Source: SLRI01 sp964393275 (GTDB lineage Bacteria > Pseudomonadota > Alphaproteobacteria > Geminicoccales > Geminicoccaceae). From it: DNA of 64,000 nucleotides. Position 1 is the stretch's first letter. Each line of letters opens with the position of its first letter. Below, piece by piece: positions 25,987-34,617 of the stretch. The DNA is taken from assembly GCA_964393275.1 (NCBI GenBank), contig CAYMTA010000001.1:62001-126000 (forward strand), written 5' to 3'. The notes below the pieces were generated by a model. It made no database searches, had not been told where the DNA came from, and saw only the letters and a program-made list of their open reading frames with translations. The position numbers and the translations under genes were made by a program.

Positions 25987-27350
25987 CCGGCCAGAGAACG
26001 CTGCGTCAGGTCGAGCGCCAGGGCCGCCCTGGCCACCATCTCGTCGATCTCCGCCTCGCTGACGATCAAGGGCGGCGAGAGCACCATGCCGTCGCGGATC
26101 GCCCGCATCACGAGGCCGTTGTCGAAGCAGTGCTCGCGGCAGGTCAGGCCGACCTTGCGATCCGCCGGGAAAGGCCGGCGGGCCGCCTTGTCCTGGACCA
26201 GCTCGACACACGCGATGAGGCCGCAGGTGCGCACCTCGCCGACCAGCGGATGGTCGGCGAGCGTCATGAGCCGGTCCCGGAAACAGGCGCCGATCGGCCC
26301 CGAGGCACGGGTGTCGAGCCCCTCCTCCTGCATGATGCGAATGGTCTCCAGCGCCACGGCTGCCGCCACGGGATGGCCGTGATAGGTGACGCCGTGCGCG
26401 TACTCGGTGCCCGAGGCGGCCAGCACGTCGGCGATCCGGTCGTGGAAGGCCACGGCGGCGATCGGCTGGTAGCCGGAGGAGAGGCCCTTGGCCATCGGGA
26501 TGATGTCGGGCGCGATGTCAAAGGTGGTCGAGCCCCACCAGCTGCCGGTCCGCCCGAAGCCGCAGATCACCTCGTCGGCGACCAGCAGCACGTCGTATTG
26601 CCGGCAGATGCGCTGCACCTCCGGCCAGTAGCTGTCCGGCGGGATGATGACCCCGCCGGCCCCCTGGATCGGCTCGGCGACGAAGGCCGCGACCTTGTCC
26701 GGCCCGATCTCCAGGATCTTCGCCTCGAGCCAGCCGGCCGCGACCTTGCCGAACGCCTCGGGATCGAGATCGCCGCCCTCGGCGAACCAGTAGGGGTTGC
26801 CGATATGGTGGAAGCGCTCCAGCGGCAAATCGAACGGATCGTGCATGAAGCGCATGCCGGTCAGGCTCGCCGAGCCGAGCCCGACCCCGTGATAGCCGAG
26901 CGTGCGGCTGATGAAGGCCTTCTTCTCCGGCTTGCCCATCAGGTTCCAGTAGTACCAGACGGACTTGATCACCGTGTCGTTGGCCTCCGAGCCCGACGAC
27001 GCGAAGAAGACGCGCTCGAAGCCGTCTGGCAAAATCTCGGCGAGCGCCCGCGCCAGCTCGATCGAGGGCACCGTCGCCGTCTGGAAAAACGCGTTGTAGT
27101 AAGGCAGTTGCCGCATCTGCTCATAGGCCACGCGAGCCAGCCGCTCGCGGCCGTAGCCCAGATTGACGCACCAGAGCCCGGCCATGCCGTCGAGGATGCG
27201 GTTGCCCTCGCTGTCGAGGATCCAGCAGCCCTCGGCATGGGTGATGATCCGGCTGCCCTTGGCTCGAAGCTCGGGGAAGATGGTGAAGGGATGCAGGTGG
27301 TGGTCCCGGTCCAGCTCCCTGAGACGGCGTGTCTCGGCACCCGACTCCAT
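25983..27350 (-). CDS. Class III aminotransferase, probably putrescine/diamine-pyruvate type
   Basis: This PLP-dependent omega-aminotransferase has 455 residues. It shows the cofactor-phosphate segment FFASSGSEANDTVIKS, AEPIQGAGGVIIPP, the PLP-ring aspartate segment LLVADEVICGFGRTG, and the Schiff-base lysine in IPMAKGLSSGYQPI. It resembles the putrescine- or beta-alanine-pyruvate transaminases (SpuC/AptA type). It lies 33 bp downstream of a gamma-glutamylputrescine synthetase-like gene and a gamma-glutamyl-GABA hydrolase gene on the same strand, which supports a role in polyamine breakdown. The exact amine is inferred, not proven. Confidence 0.88.
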   Translation of the reverse strand: MESGAETRRLRELDRDHHLHPFTIFPELRAKGSRIITHAEGCWILDSEGNRILDGMAGLWCVNLGYGRERLARVAYEQMRQLPYYNAFFQTATVPSIELARALAEILPDGFERVFFASSGSEANDTVIKSVWYYWNLMGKPEKKAFISRTLGYHGVGLGSASLTGMRFMHDPFDLPLERFHHIGNPYWFAEGGDLDPEAFGKVAAGWLEAKILEIGPDKVAAFVAEPIQGAGGVIIPPDSYWPEVQRICRQYDVLLVADEVICGFGRTGSWWGSTTFDIAPDIIPMAKGLSSGYQPIAAVAFHDRIADVLAASGTEYAHGVTYHGHPVAAAVALETIRIMQEEGLDTRASGPIGACFRDRLMTLADHPLVGEVRTCGLIACVELVQDKAARRPFPADRKVGLTCREHCFDNGLVMRAIRDGMVLSPPLIVSEAEIDEMVARAALALDLTQRSLAG

Positions 27351-27383
27351 TATCGATTTCCTCTCAAAATCAACGGGTTCGAA

Positions 27384-28754
27384 TCAGACATTGAGCAGCA
27401 AATGCTCGCGCTCCCAGGAGCTGATGACGCTCTGGTAGGCCTCGTGCTCGGCCTGCTTGACGGCGATCAGGACGCGGACGAAGGCCTCGCCGAGGACTTC
27501 CTTGAGCTGCGGCGAGCTGTTCAGCTTCTTCAGGCCGTCGGGCAGCTGCTGCGGCAGGGTCTGGGCCAGCCGGTAGGCGCTGCCCTTGATCTGCTCGGTC
27601 GGCTGCAGCTCCTCGGACATGCCGAGCCAGCCGCAGGCGAGGGAGGCGGCGATCGCCAGGTAGGGGTTGGCATCGGCCCCGGCGACCCGGTTCTCGACCC
27701 GGCGGGCCTTTGGGCCGGATTCCGGCACGCGCAGGCCCACCGTGCGGTTCTCCCAGCCCCATTGCACGTTGATCGGCGCGTCGGAATGGCGGCGCAGCCG
27801 GCGGTAGGAGTTCACGTTGGGCGCGAAGAGCGGCATGGCGGCCGGCATGAAGCGCTGCAGGCCGGCGATGTGGTTGAGGAAGAGCTCCGAATAGGTCCCG
27901 TCGCTGCCGGCGAAGAGGTTCTCGCCCGTCTCGATGGAATAGACGCTCTGGTGGATGTGCATCGAGCTGCCGGGCTCGCTCTGCATCGGCTTGGCCATGA
28001 AGGTGGCGTAGATGCCATGCTTGAGCGCGGCCTGGCGCAGCGTGCGCTTGAAAAGGAAGGCCTGGTCGGCGAGGGCCAGGGGATCGCCGTGGTTGAAGTT
28101 GATCTCCATCTGCGCCGCGCCCGCCTCGTGCGCCAGGGTGTCGATGTCGATCGCCTGGGCCTCGCACCAGTCGTAGACGTCCTCGAACACGGGATCGAAC
28201 TCGTTGGCGGCCTCGATGCCATAGGACTGGCGCCCCGTCTCCGGCCGCTTGGAGCGGCCGATCGGCGGCTCGAGCGGATAGTCCGGGTCGGTGTTGATCT
28301 TGGTCAGGAAGAACTCGAGCTCGGGTGCGACCACCGGCCGCCAGCCGCTTTCCTCGTAGAGCGCCAGCACCCGCTTCAGCACCTGCCGGGCGGCGATCGC
28401 CACGGGGGCTCCGTCATGGTGGAAGGCGTCGGCGATCACCTGGGCGGTCGCCTCCTCGTACCAGGGGACCAGTCGGATGGAGGCGGGATCAGGGCGCAGA
28501 CGGACGTCGCGGATCACCGGGTCGATCACATCCTCCTCGGGATAGTCGCCGGTGACCGTCTGGATGAAGATGCTCTCGGGCAGGCGCAGCCCGTCGTCCA
28601 GCAGCGAGCGCAGGAACTTGTAGCCGGGCAGGATCTTGCCCCGGGCGATGCCGTTGATGTCGGCGACGATGCACTCGACCTCGGTGATCCGGTGCTCCTT
28701 GAGCCAGACCTCGAGCTCGTCGATGGGCAGGTCGCTATCAGGCAGGTCGCTCAT
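27384..28754 (-). CDS. puuA: Glutamine synthetase family protein, gamma-glutamylputrescine synthetase-like
   Basis: This 456-residue ATP-dependent ligase belongs to the glutamine synthetase fold. Recognisable segments are APELEFFL, AGAAQMEINFNHGDPL, the MHIHQSVY histidine region, and WGWENRTVGLRVPESGPKAR with ENRVAGADANPYLA near the active site. The last differs from housekeeping GlnA and fits the PuuA branch, which attaches glutamate to putrescine. The start at 28754 (MSDLPDS) is chosen because the upstream part of the longer frame falls in the neighbouring hydrolase gene. It overlaps that gene by 17 bp and precedes the aminotransferase. Confidence 0.88.
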   Translation of the reverse strand: MSDLPDSDLPIDELEVWLKEHRITEVECIVADINGIARGKILPGYKFLRSLLDDGLRLPESIFIQTVTGDYPEEDVIDPVIRDVRLRPDPASIRLVPWYEEATAQVIADAFHHDGAPVAIAARQVLKRVLALYEESGWRPVVAPELEFFLTKINTDPDYPLEPPIGRSKRPETGRQSYGIEAANEFDPVFEDVYDWCEAQAIDIDTLAHEAGAAQMEINFNHGDPLALADQAFLFKRTLRQAALKHGIYATFMAKPMQSEPGSSMHIHQSVYSIETGENLFAGSDGTYSELFLNHIAGLQRFMPAAMPLFAPNVNSYRRLRRHSDAPINVQWGWENRTVGLRVPESGPKARRVENRVAGADANPYLAIAASLACGWLGMSEELQPTEQIKGSAYRLAQTLPQQLPDGLKKLNSSPQLKEVLGEAFVRVLIAVKQAEHEAYQSVISSWEREHLLLNV

Positions 28755-29529
28755 GTGCCGCTCTCGCTTCGAGACGTTGCCGGCAGGCCGCGCCAAAGGC
28801 GGCGAAGAGCAGCCGATGCTGGACGATCTCGGCGACCCGCCATTCCGGGTGCCACTGTACCGCAAGGGCGAAGGCCTTGGCAGAAGGAACGCTCACCGCC
28901 TCGATCGTGCCGTCCGGGGCTTCCGCCTCGACCTCGAGGCCAGGTGCCAGGCGGTCAATTCCCTGGCCGTGCAGGGAGTTGACCTCGATCTCCGACGCCC
29001 CGCCGAGGAGCGCCTGGAGCGTGCCGCCTGGACGCAGGCGGACAGCATGTCGCGGGCCATAGCGAGCCGCGTATGCCAGCGTCTTGTCGGAGCGGTGATC
29101 CTGGCGCCCGTCGACCTCGTGCAGGCGGGCGAAGAGCGTGCCGCCCAGGGCCACATTCAGCTCCTGAATGCCCCGGCAGACCGCGAGGAGCGGCACGCCC
29201 CGCTCGAGGCAGGCCCGGATCAGCGGCAAGGTGGTCGCGTCGCGGTCGCGGTCGGCGAGATCGCCCGGCGGTCGCGGCGGCGCGCCATAGAGGGCGGGGT
29301 CGAGATTGGACGGGCTGCCGGTCAAGAAGACGCCATCGAGACGGTCGACCAGGGCGCCCACGGCCAGCGCCTCGCCCAGAGCCGGGATCAGCAGCGGCAG
29401 GCCCCCCGCGCCGTCGACCACAGCGCTCACGTACTTGTCGCCGACGCAGTGCGCGGTCGCGATCTCGGTGGGCTTGCGGCAGGCCGAGACCCCGATCAGC
29501 GGCGCAAGCAGCGGTGACGCGGGCGGCAC
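28738..29529 (-). CDS. puuD: Gamma-glutamyl-gamma-aminobutyrate hydrolase (class I glutamine amidotransferase fold)
   Basis: This probable PuuD releases GABA or a related amino acid from the gamma-glutamyl conjugate made by the PuuA pathway. The class I amidotransferase nucleophile is in LLAVCRGIQELNVALGG, with the histidine/glutamate pair in AVQWHPEW near the C-terminus, and LTGSPSNLDPALYG in between. I place the start at GTG 29529, just after the hsp20 stop codon (263 residues). An ATG at 29592 with GAGAGG upstream gives 284 residues but adds an Arg-rich segment inside hsp20. It is the first gene of the three-gene putrescine set. Confidence 0.85.
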   Translation of the reverse strand: MPPASPLLAPLIGVSACRKPTEIATAHCVGDKYVSAVVDGAGGLPLLIPALGEALAVGALVDRLDGVFLTGSPSNLDPALYGAPPRPPGDLADRDRDATTLPLIRACLERGVPLLAVCRGIQELNVALGGTLFARLHEVDGRQDHRSDKTLAYAARYGPRHAVRLRPGGTLQALLGGASEIEVNSLHGQGIDRLAPGLEVEAEAPDGTIEAVSVPSAKAFALAVQWHPEWRVAEIVQHRLLFAAFGAACRQRLEARAAHERPA

Positions 29530-29536
29530 GACGCGG

Positions 29537-30022
29537 TCAGCCGGCTGCCAGCCCCTTCTGTCGCGCCGGCTCCGCCTCGATCGACTTGCCATCGGTCCTC
29601 TCGCCGCCGATGGCCACCTTGCGCGGCTTCATCTGCTCCGGCACCTCGCGCTCGAGATGGATGTCGAGGAGGCCGTTGGTCAGATCGGCGCCCACCACCT
29701 TGATATGGTCGGCGAGCTGGAAGCGGTGCTCGAAGGCGCGCTGGGCGACGCCGCGATGCAGGTACTCGACCTCCTTCTCCGGCCGCGCGATCTGACCCTT
29801 CACGATCAGCACGTTGTCCTGGACCGTGAGGTCGAGATCGGCATGGCCGAAGCCGGCGACCGCCATGGTGATGCGGTACGCGTCGGGACCCAGCTTGGCG
29901 ATGTTGTAGGGTGGATAGGAGGTGTCGCGGGCGGCCTCGCGAAAGGCCGTGTCGAACAGCTTGTCGAGCTGGTCGAAGCCCACGGAAGAACGAAAGAGCG
30001 GCGAAAGATCGAAGCTGCGCAT
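29537..30022 (-). CDS. Small heat-shock protein Hsp20 (IbpA-like)
   Basis: This 161-residue alpha-crystallin-type holdase binds unfolding proteins during heat stress. It starts MRSFDLSPLFRSSVGFDQL, as in the alphaproteobacterial IbpA/HspA group. The alpha-crystallin domain (about residues 35-130) has YRITMAVAGFGHADLDL and GLLDIHLEREVPE, and a charged tail follows. The start at 30022 is fixed by a GGAGGA 6 nt upstream. The leader resembles a ROSE RNA thermometer (see the separate entry), so heat control at the translation step is likely. Confidence 0.93.
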   Translation of the reverse strand: MRSFDLSPLFRSSVGFDQLDKLFDTAFREAARDTSYPPYNIAKLGPDAYRITMAVAGFGHADLDLTVQDNVLIVKGQIARPEKEVEYLHRGVAQRAFEHRFQLADHIKVVGADLTNGLLDIHLEREVPEQMKPRKVAIGGERTDGKSIEAEPARQKGLAAG

Positions 30023-30120
30023 GACCAGTCCTCCGAGTGCGCGATTGGGGAGCAACCAGACTTTCCTGCCCGTCGCGAAGCAACCGGGCGACAATCCGAG
30101 GCGGCCCCGCAAGCGGCGGC
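30023..30120 (-). promoter_or_regulatory. ROSE-like RNA thermometer in the hsp20 leader
   Basis: Read on the minus strand, the leader carries TTGCTCC (30055-30049) about 14 nt before GGAGGA (30034-30029), which is itself 6 nt from the hsp20 ATG. In ROSE elements of alphaproteobacterial small heat-shock genes, a U(U/C)GCU motif pairs imperfectly with the Shine-Dalgarno AGGA and melts on heating. Upstream GC-rich self-complementary stretches (GCCCG with CGGGC near 30067-30090) could form the accompanying hairpins. The upstream limit is approximate and no folding was computed. Confidence 0.6.
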
Positions 30121-30209
30121 CGCATGCCAGAGGTGGGCGGTGCCGCCGCCGCCTTCAAGAGTCGACGCCGCGCTGGACGGCGCCTCGACGGCTGCACATA
30201 TGCGAGGTC

Positions 30210-31055
30210 ATGGACATCACCCTGGATCAGGCGCTGGCGCTGAAGAGCGGCCTCGTGGTCGCCGCCTTCCTGGCTTTCGCCCTGGCCGAGCGCTGGCGGC
30301 CAGCCGTCGCGAGCCCGCTCCTGCTCAGGCTCGGGCAGGGCACGCGCGCGGCCTGGCGGCGCCTCGCCCGCAATCTCGGGCTGTTCGGCCTGAATGCCCT
30401 TCTCGCCCCGCTGATCGTCCTGCCGATCACCTGGTGGGCGGCAGAATTCTCGCTCGGCCTGCGCCCGGCGGCACTCACCGGGTGGCCGGGCCTGCTCGTC
30501 GACATCCTCGTGCTCGATCTCTGGATCTACTGGTGGCATCGGGCGAACCACGTGCTGCCGCTGCTCTGGCGCTTTCACCAGGTCCACCATCTGGACGAGC
30601 TCTTGGACACCACGAGCGCCGTCCGCTTCCATTTCGGCGAGGTGGTGCTCTCGGCCCTGGCTCGCGCCCTGGTCATCATCGTCCTGGATCTCTCGCTCGC
30701 CGCCGTCGTCATCTTCGAGGGGCTGGTCCTGACCTCGGCCCTCTTCCATCATTCGAACGCGCGCATCCCGGCCAGGATCGAGCGGGTGCTCTCGAGGCTG
30801 ATCATCACGCCCTCGATTCATTGGGTGCACCATCACGCGATTCGTGCCGACACCGACAGCAATTACGGCACGATCTTCAGCTTCTGGGATAGGCTGTTCC
30901 GCTCCAGGAGCCGGACCGAGCGCTTCGCCGACATGAAGATCGGCGTCGAGCGGATGCGGGACCGGCCGCTGCTGCGCCTGCTCGCCACGCCGTTCGGTGC
31001 TCAGCCAAAGGCCTCGCCGGTGGCGAAATCGGCGCCGGAGCCGGCCCGTCGGTAG
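30210..31055 (+). CDS. Fatty acid hydroxylase/sterol desaturase family protein
   Basis: This 281-residue integral membrane di-iron oxygenase has the histidine boxes of the superfamily spread as expected: WWHRANH, FHQVHHLDE and HWVHHHAIR. Four to five hydrophobic segments surround them. Members hydroxylate or desaturate lipids, hopanoids or carotenoids. The substrate here is unknown. The ATG at 30210 follows GAGG closely. Its last 55 bp overlap the MATE gene coming from the other strand. Confidence 0.85.
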   Translation: MDITLDQALALKSGLVVAAFLAFALAERWRPAVASPLLLRLGQGTRAAWRRLARNLGLFGLNALLAPLIVLPITWWAAEFSLGLRPAALTGWPGLLVDILVLDLWIYWWHRANHVLPLLWRFHQVHHLDELLDTTSAVRFHFGEVVLSALARALVIIVLDLSLAAVVIFEGLVLTSALFHHSNARIPARIERVLSRLIITPSIHWVHHHAIRADTDSNYGTIFSFWDRLFRSRSRTERFADMKIGVERMRDRPLLRLLATPFGAQPKASPVAKSAPEPARR

Positions 31056-32338
31056 ATCGTCGCCAGAAGAACGCCCCGCGCCGCCATGAAGACCAGCATG
31101 GCGGTCCACAGGCCCGGGTTGCCCAGGGTCGGCACCAGGACCAGCGCCGCCACGCCGAAGATCAGCACGGCCAAGATCATGGCGTTGCGCAGAAGGCGGG
31201 TACGTGCCGCGCCGATGAAAATGCCGTCATAGAGGAAGGCCCAGACCGCCACGATCGGCAGCAGCGCCACGAACGGGCGGTAGCCGATGGCCCCGTCGCG
31301 AACGGCCGGAATGTCGGTCAGCAGCCCCACGATCGCCGGGGTCGCGAGCCAAAAGGCGAGGCCGGCAAGTCCGGCGAGCAGCGCCGCGTTGGCGAGCCCG
31401 GCGCGCACCGCGGCGCGCAGGGCCGCCGGGTCCCTGGCACCCACGGCGCGGCCGACCATGGCCTCGGCGGCGAAGGCGAAGCCGTCGAGGCCGAAGGCGG
31501 CGAGCTGGAGGAAGTTCAAGAGGATGGCGTTCATGGCCAGGATCACCGCCCCCTGCCGCGAGCCCAGCGCGGTGAAGAGGATGTAGACGACCTCCATCAC
31601 GATGGTGCGGATGAAGAGGTCGGTGTTCAGCCGAAGGAGCCGGCGGAAGGCGGCGGATGCCAGGATGTCCGAGCGGGTGGGCCGCGGGGCCGCGTGCGGG
31701 CGGCCGAGATGCAGGCGAACCAGGAAGCCGCCGAGCGCCAGCCCGAAGGCCTCGGCGATGACCGTGGCGGCAGCCACCCCGCCGGCGCCGAGGCCGAGCC
31801 CCCAGACGAAGGTGACATCGAGCAGGGCGTTCAGGACGTTGGTGGCGATCAGCAGGACCAGGGGGGCGCGGCTGTCCTGCATGCCGAGCAGCCAGCCGAG
31901 CACCACGACATTGGCCAGGGCCAGGGGCGCGCCCAGGAGACGGATGCGCGCGTAGCTCTCGAACTCCAGGTCGATGCCGGCCGGCGGCGCGAAGACCAAC
32001 AGCCCCGCATCGACCAGAAAGGGCATGGCGAGCGTCATGCAAAGGCCGATCAGGGCGGCCAGGATGAAGGCGCGCCAGAGGCCGGCGCGAAGCTCGAGCG
32101 TGTTGCTGGCGCCGAAGGCCTGCGCGGTCAGGGCTGTCGTGCCCATCCGCAAGAAGCCGAAGCTGAAGTAGAGCGTGCTGGCGAGGCTGGCGCCGAGCGC
32201 CACGCCGCCCAAGGCGTAGGGTTCCGGCAGCCGGCCGACCACGGCCGTGTCGACCATGCCGAGGAGCGGCACCGAGATGTTCGAGAGCACCAGCGGCCAG
32301 GCCAGCCGAAACGATTCCCGATAGGCGCCAACGGCCAA
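31001..32338 (-). CDS. MATE-family multidrug/metabolite exporter
   Basis: This protein of about 445 residues has twelve predicted membrane helices in two repeats. It begins with YRESFRLAWPLVLSNISVPLLGMVDTAVVG, where the N-repeat signature of the DinF branch of MATE transporters is readable. It should export cationic compounds using a proton or sodium gradient. The start is uncertain. TTG at 32338 has GGGAGGG just upstream and gives a normal MATE length. GTG at 32362 is an alternative, and an open frame continues to 32635 with composition unlike a transporter. Confidence 0.88.
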   Translation of the reverse strand: MAVGAYRESFRLAWPLVLSNISVPLLGMVDTAVVGRLPEPYALGGVALGASLASTLYFSFGFLRMGTTALTAQAFGASNTLELRAGLWRAFILAALIGLCMTLAMPFLVDAGLLVFAPPAGIDLEFESYARIRLLGAPLALANVVVLGWLLGMQDSRAPLVLLIATNVLNALLDVTFVWGLGLGAGGVAAATVIAEAFGLALGGFLVRLHLGRPHAAPRPTRSDILASAAFRRLLRLNTDLFIRTIVMEVVYILFTALGSRQGAVILAMNAILLNFLQLAAFGLDGFAFAAEAMVGRAVGARDPAALRAAVRAGLANAALLAGLAGLAFWLATPAIVGLLTDIPAVRDGAIGYRPFVALLPIVAVWAFLYDGIFIGAARTRLLRNAMILAVLIFGVAALVLVPTLGNPGLWTAMLVFMAARGVLLATIYRRAGSGADFATGEAFG

Positions 32339-32531
32339 GCCAGCCCTCCCCGCACCAGCCACCTTCGCGGACCAGGCGGGCGCGGCAAGCGCCGCAAGCT
32401 CCGTCGGCCGACACTTGACTTGGTCCACCGTGGGTGCCACGCAAGACGCAACGCAGGCCGGCCGTCGCGGGCCGGCGGGGGGACACGTCGATGGCGAGGC
32501 GCGTCGGCCGTACGGTCTGGGTTTGGAGCGG

Positions 32532-33845
32532 ATGATACGGGCGCCGCTGGAGCCAGCGCTCTGGTTCCGCACGGCTGCCCCGGCACCGGCGACCCGGCAG
32601 CTCACCGAGACGCGCACCGCCGATGTTTGCTGCATCGGGGCCGGCTATACCGGCCTCTCCACCGCCCTGCATCTGGCCCGCGAGGGTGTCGACACCGTCG
32701 TGCTCGAGGCCGAGGAGATCGGCTTCGGCGGCTCGGGCAGAAATGCCGGGCACTGCACACCGACCTTCATTTTTCACGATTTCCCGAAGATTCGCGCGAT
32801 TCTCGGCGAGCCCTTCGCCGCCCGGCTGATCGAGCGGCAGACCAACGCGACGAACCTCGCCTTCGAGTTGATCGGCCGCTATGGCATCGACTGCGAAGGG
32901 GTGCAGAACGGCTACCTGCAGGTGGCGCACTCGACGGCAGCCCTCGCCGGCCTCGAGAAGAAGTGTCGGCAATACAACGGCATCGGCAAAAAAACACGGA
33001 TGCTGGACAAGGCCGAGACCGAGCGACTCTCGGGCTCGCCCCGCTATTTCGGCGCCTGGCTCCACCCCGAGGGCGGCCACCTCAATCCACTTGGCTACGC
33101 TCGGGGCCTTGCCCGCGCCGCGCTCCTCGAGGGTGCCAGGATCTTCACCCGCTCGCCGGTGACCAGGATCGCTCAGGAGGCCGGGCGCTGGCGGGTCGAG
33201 ACGCCCTCGGGCGCTGTCGTCGCCGACAAGGTCGTCTGCGGCACCGGCGCCTATACCAGCGATTTCTGGCCGGGGCTCGAGAAGAGCTTCAAGATCCTCA
33301 CCGTCACCTGCCTCGCTACCCGGCCGCTCTCCGCCAATCTGCGCCGGAGCATCGCCCCCCAGAACCACACGGTCGTCGAGAGCCGGGGCGATCCGATGAT
33401 CTACAAGTATGACAAGGACGGACGGCTCGTGACCTCGGTCTTCGTCGAAGGCCGCCGCGGCCGCGATCGCGCGTTCACCGAGGCGCTGATTGCGAGGAAG
33501 CTCGAGTGGATGCTGCCGCAGCTCGGCCCGGTCGAGTGGGACAGCTACTGGCATGGCGACCTCGACATGCAGCCGCGCACCCTGCCCCGGCTGTTCGACC
33601 TCGCCCCGGGTGTCGTCGCGGCGCTCGGTTACTCGGGGCGCGGCGTGCCGACCGGCACGATGATGGGAACGGTCTTGGCCGACTGGGCCATGGGCAAGCC
33701 CAGGGATGAGCTCGCCTTGCCGCTCGAGCCTTTGGTCCCGGCCCCTTTCTGGCTCGACTTCGCCCCCCGCCTCTTCCTCGGCTGGTCGCGTCTGCGGGAC
33801 GACCGTGCCGTCCGTCGCGACGGCCTGACGCCACCGGCCTGGTGA
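32532..33845 (+). CDS. FAD-dependent amine/amino-acid oxidoreductase (PuuB-like)
   Basis: This 437-residue flavoprotein has the D-amino-acid-oxidase fold. The dinucleotide-binding motif is VCCIGAGYTGLSTALHLA, followed by GFGGSGRNAGHC. Toward the C-terminus, ALGYSGRGVPTGTMMG closes the FAD site. The whole pattern resembles gamma-glutamylputrescine oxidase (PuuB), the step missing from the nearby puuD-puuA-aminotransferase cluster, but it lies 3 kb away on the other strand. Oxidation of another secondary amine is equally possible. The ATG at 32532 is used because the FAD motif begins about 30 residues later. Confidence 0.86.
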   Translation: MIRAPLEPALWFRTAAPAPATRQLTETRTADVCCIGAGYTGLSTALHLAREGVDTVVLEAEEIGFGGSGRNAGHCTPTFIFHDFPKIRAILGEPFAARLIERQTNATNLAFELIGRYGIDCEGVQNGYLQVAHSTAALAGLEKKCRQYNGIGKKTRMLDKAETERLSGSPRYFGAWLHPEGGHLNPLGYARGLARAALLEGARIFTRSPVTRIAQEAGRWRVETPSGAVVADKVVCGTGAYTSDFWPGLEKSFKILTVTCLATRPLSANLRRSIAPQNHTVVESRGDPMIYKYDKDGRLVTSVFVEGRRGRDRAFTEALIARKLEWMLPQLGPVEWDSYWHGDLDMQPRTLPRLFDLAPGVVAALGYSGRGVPTGTMMGTVLADWAMGKPRDELALPLEPLVPAPFWLDFAPRLFLGWSRLRDDRAVRRDGLTPPAW

Positions 33846-33936
33846 TGATGATGCCCCGAGAGCTTGCCGCCATGCGCCGACGCCGTCCAAGGACTCTCCC
33901 CTGCCCCACCTGCCTTCCAGACCGGAGGGTTGCACG

Positions 33937-34617
33937 ATGAGCCGGCGGGTGGTCATGGTCAGTGGCGCCAATCGCGGTCTGGGCCGGGCCATCGCCGGGC
34001 AGCTCGCCGCCCAGGGCTTCGATCTCAGCCTCGGCATGCGGCGACCGGTGCCGGCTGGCGAAGCGCTGGTCCATCCTTTCGAGGCGACCGAGCCCGCCAG
34101 TGCGACGGCCTGGGTCGAGGCGACGGTCGACCGCTTCGGCCGCATCGACGCCATCGTCAACAATGCCGGGATCATGATCCCGAAGACCGTGATCGATAGC
34201 GACGAGGCTGAGCTCGACGCGGTGCTCGACGTCAATGTCAAGGGCCCCTGGCGCCTCGCCCGGGCGGCCTGGCCTTATCTCGCGGCCTCGGGCCAAGGGC
34301 GGATCGTCACCATCGTCTCGCTCTCCGGCAAGCGGGTGAAGACGGCGCGCTCGGGGCTCTACTCGGTCAGCAAGTTCGCGGCCCTCGGTCTCGCCCATGC
34401 GCTGCGCCACGCCGGCTGGGAGGCGGGCGTGCGCTCGACCGCGATCTGCCCGGGCTTCGTCGCGACCGACATGGCCAAGGGCCTGACCGACACCGATCCG
34501 AAAGCCATGACCCAGGCCGGTGACGTCGCCCGCATCATCGGCCTCGTGCTCGATCTGCCGAACACGGCGAGCATTGTCGAGGTGCCGATCAACTGCAGCA
34601 TCGAGGAGGCATTTTGA
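33937..34617 (+). CDS. Short-chain dehydrogenase/reductase
   Basis: This 226-residue NAD(P)-dependent oxidoreductase has a classical SDR pattern: the cofactor loop SGANRGLGRAIA, NNAG in IVNNAGIMIPK, the catalytic serine around IVSLSG, and the Y-x-x-x-K pair in YSVSKFA. The substrate is unknown. A good ribosome-binding site (GGAGGG) precedes the ATG. Its stop codon overlaps the TTG start of the next FAD oxidoreductase, and a dipeptide-type ABC importer follows, so it is likely part of a catabolic operon for an imported compound. Confidence 0.9.
   Translation: MSRRVVMVSGANRGLGRAIAGQLAAQGFDLSLGMRRPVPAGEALVHPFEATEPASATAWVEATVDRFGRIDAIVNNAGIMIPKTVIDSDEAELDAVLDVNVKGPWRLARAAWPYLAASGQGRIVTIVSLSGKRVKTARSGLYSVSKFAALGLAHALRHAGWEAGVRSTAICPGFVATDMAKGLTDTDPKAMTQAGDVARIIGLVLDLPNTASIVEVPINCSIEEAF

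Noticed and set aside
25905..28982. Plus-strand open frame of 1025 codons
   Set aside because: It is antisense to the aminotransferase and glutamine synthetase-like genes, with His/Arg/Asp-rich sequence and no domain.
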